Below, in pieces: positions 15,412 through 16,064 of a stretch of DNA of 16,064 nt. Both the position numbers and the translations under genes were made by a program. Every line of letters starts with the position of its first letter. Position 1 is the stretch's first letter. The notes under the pieces were generated by a model. The model ran no database searches. It saw only the letters and a list, made by a program, of their open reading frames with translations, and was not told the DNA's origin. Location of the stretch: NCBI GenBank assembly GCA_009839535.1, contig VXPN01000129.1, positions 1 to 16,064 on the forward strand. Reading direction: 5' to 3'. The DNA is from Boseongicola sp. SB0662_bin_57 (GTDB lineage: Bacteria > Pseudomonadota > Alphaproteobacteria > Rhodobacterales > Rhodobacteraceae).

Positions 15412-15763
15412 CCCCGAGGATTGGGCGACTGACCCAGAGGCGCTGCGGCGTCTTGGATGTAGCTCGCCAGAACCGCACCGATTCCCCGCACAAGCCGATC
15501 AAGATGGCATGGCAGGCGTGCCGCCCGGAACCGGATTTGTCCTGTCGAATTCGGTCACTCGGAACGGGATGCCTGCGCTTTCGGTCAACGCGCCAAGGGC
15601 CACCGATTTCTCGCTCAGCTCCATGGGCGCGCATCGAGATCCAGGGCGCGTTGCGGGACTTTGCGGACCGCCCATGGGCGGGTTTGTCGACCGACGGGTC
15701 TCGGCGACGGTCATCGGAAAGCGCGATGTCTGGAATGGCCTCATGATCATGTCCGGTGATTGA
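15404..15763 (+). CDS. doubtful 119-residue ORF after the ATPase gene
   Basis: An open frame from a GTG at 15404 overlaps the last eight bases of the ATPase gene and ends at 15763. The start MTDPEDWATDPEALRRLG is protein-like, but the rest shows no motif I recognise. Third-position GC looks lower than in the clear genes nearby, no ribosome site stands out, and the opposite strand is open over much of the same span. It could be a coupled small protein, a relic, or chance. Confidence 0.2.
   Translation: MTDPEDWATDPEALRRLGCSSPEPHRFPAQADQDGMAGVPPGTGFVLSNSVTRNGMPALSVNAPRATDFSLSSMGAHRDPGRVAGLCGPPMGGFVDRRVSATVIGKRDVWNGLMIMSGD
15668..15681. repeat. perfect GC-rich palindrome in the cluster's 3' flank
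   Basis: CCGCCCATGGGCGG is a perfect 14-base palindrome, or a 5-bp stem with a CATG loop, followed by GTTTG. It lies about 260 bases past the ATPase stop and 170 bases past the convergent SH3-gene stop. It could be a weak terminator or a protein site. Further small palindromes lie at 15742-15751 (CATGATCATG) and 15771-15787 (GGATC/GATCC arms). The remainder of 15412-15849 holds nothing I can name. Confidence 0.4.
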
Positions 15764-15849
15764 GGCACCCGGATCGCGAATTGATCCCCAACCGCTTCTT
15801 GAAGGCGGTGAATTCCAGCGTGCTGCTTGAGCGGTGACCCGGGGCTGTC

Positions 15850-16064
15850 TCACTCGCGCATTTCGTCGGGCCCGACCCCCCAGATCTGGCCCTTGCGGAC
15901 CCAACCCCGGATGCCGTTTGCGCTGATCTTGCACCAGTCCGGCGCGCAGCTGCCAAGCCGCGCGACAACGCCAGCCTCCGCGTAGGCCTTGATCACGGCC
16001 TCGATCGACGGCTTGGCGTGAAGCGGTGTCAGGTCGTCCTCGACGATCACGTGGCGCACGCCCG
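15850..16064 (-). CDS. SH3-domain protein, C-terminal part (runs off window)
   Basis: Only the last 70 or so residues are in the window; the gene continues beyond base 16064, so the start is not seen. The visible part reads VIVEDDLTPLHAKPS, then GVVARLGSCAPDWCKIS and GIRGWVRKGQIWGV, ending GPDEMRE. The PLHAKPS...GVVARLG...WCKI...GWV pattern is that of a bacterial SH3 (SH3_4, formerly DUF1058) repeat. In Rhodobacteraceae such proteins are usually exported and carry two of these repeats; they are thought to bind cell-wall material. An internal GTG at 16059 should not be taken as the start. It converges on the transporter cluster. Confidence 0.8.
   Translation of the reverse strand, partial: GVRHVIVEDDLTPLHAKPSIEAVIKAYAEAGVVARLGSCAPDWCKISANGIRGWVRKGQIWGVGPDEMRE

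Noticed and set aside
15221..15934. 237-codon minus-strand open frame past the transporter cluster
   Set aside because: It overlaps the ATPase gene antisense and the SH3 gene in another frame; composition is Arg/Pro-rich and no domain is seen.

Overview
The window reads as a chromosomal segment of a high-GC alphaproteobacterium, most likely of the Rhodobacteraceae (roseobacter/rhodobacter group). The evidence is the divergent hemE/hemC pair, an alphaproteobacterial PhaR, and at the right edge an SH3-domain protein whose C-terminus looks like the one common in that family. This taxonomic call is inference from gene content and protein style, not from a search.

Left part (1-5355), ordinary housekeeping genes: hemE (minus) and hemC (plus) diverge from a short shared spacer and encode two steps of tetrapyrrole synthesis. 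phaR, a polyhydroxyalkanoate regulator, follows hemC and ends in a strong hairpin facing a convergent MATE-family efflux pump. After a roughly 600-base spacer with no convincing gene comes a small VOC/glyoxalase-fold protein.

Middle (about 5420-7551), a gene graveyard: no intact gene is visible, but there are decayed coding stretches. An MFS permease survives as an N-terminal and a C-terminal piece in different frames with the middle missing. A plus-strand stretch resembles the nucleotide-binding domain of a P1B-type (metal) ATPase, and a short opposite-strand stretch nearby resembles a ruined DKTGT phosphorylation site. A further coding-like frame carries two internal TAG codons.

Right part (7586-15411), the most interesting region: eight tightly packed plus-strand genes. 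In order they encode a two-dinucleotide (FAD plus NAD(P)) oxidoreductase, a cysteine-free CMD-domain protein, a CxxC-containing alkylhydroperoxidase-like CMD protein, an octopine/nopaline (opine) dehydrogenase family protein, then a complete PotDBCA-type ABC importer (Tat-exported binding protein, two permeases, ATPase). Five junctions are ATGA/GTGA overlaps, implying translational coupling. The layout suggests import of a small nitrogen-containing solute followed by oxidative catabolism. The binding protein lacks the acidic/aromatic pair that E. coli PotD uses for polyamines, so the substrate is probably not spermidine or putrescine; it may be an opine-like or other N-substituted amino acid. 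The substrate is unknown and no regulator gene is present in the cluster.

Right edge: about 440 bases with a perfect GC-rich palindrome and one doubtful small ORF, then the 3' end of a minus-strand SH3-domain gene running out of the window.
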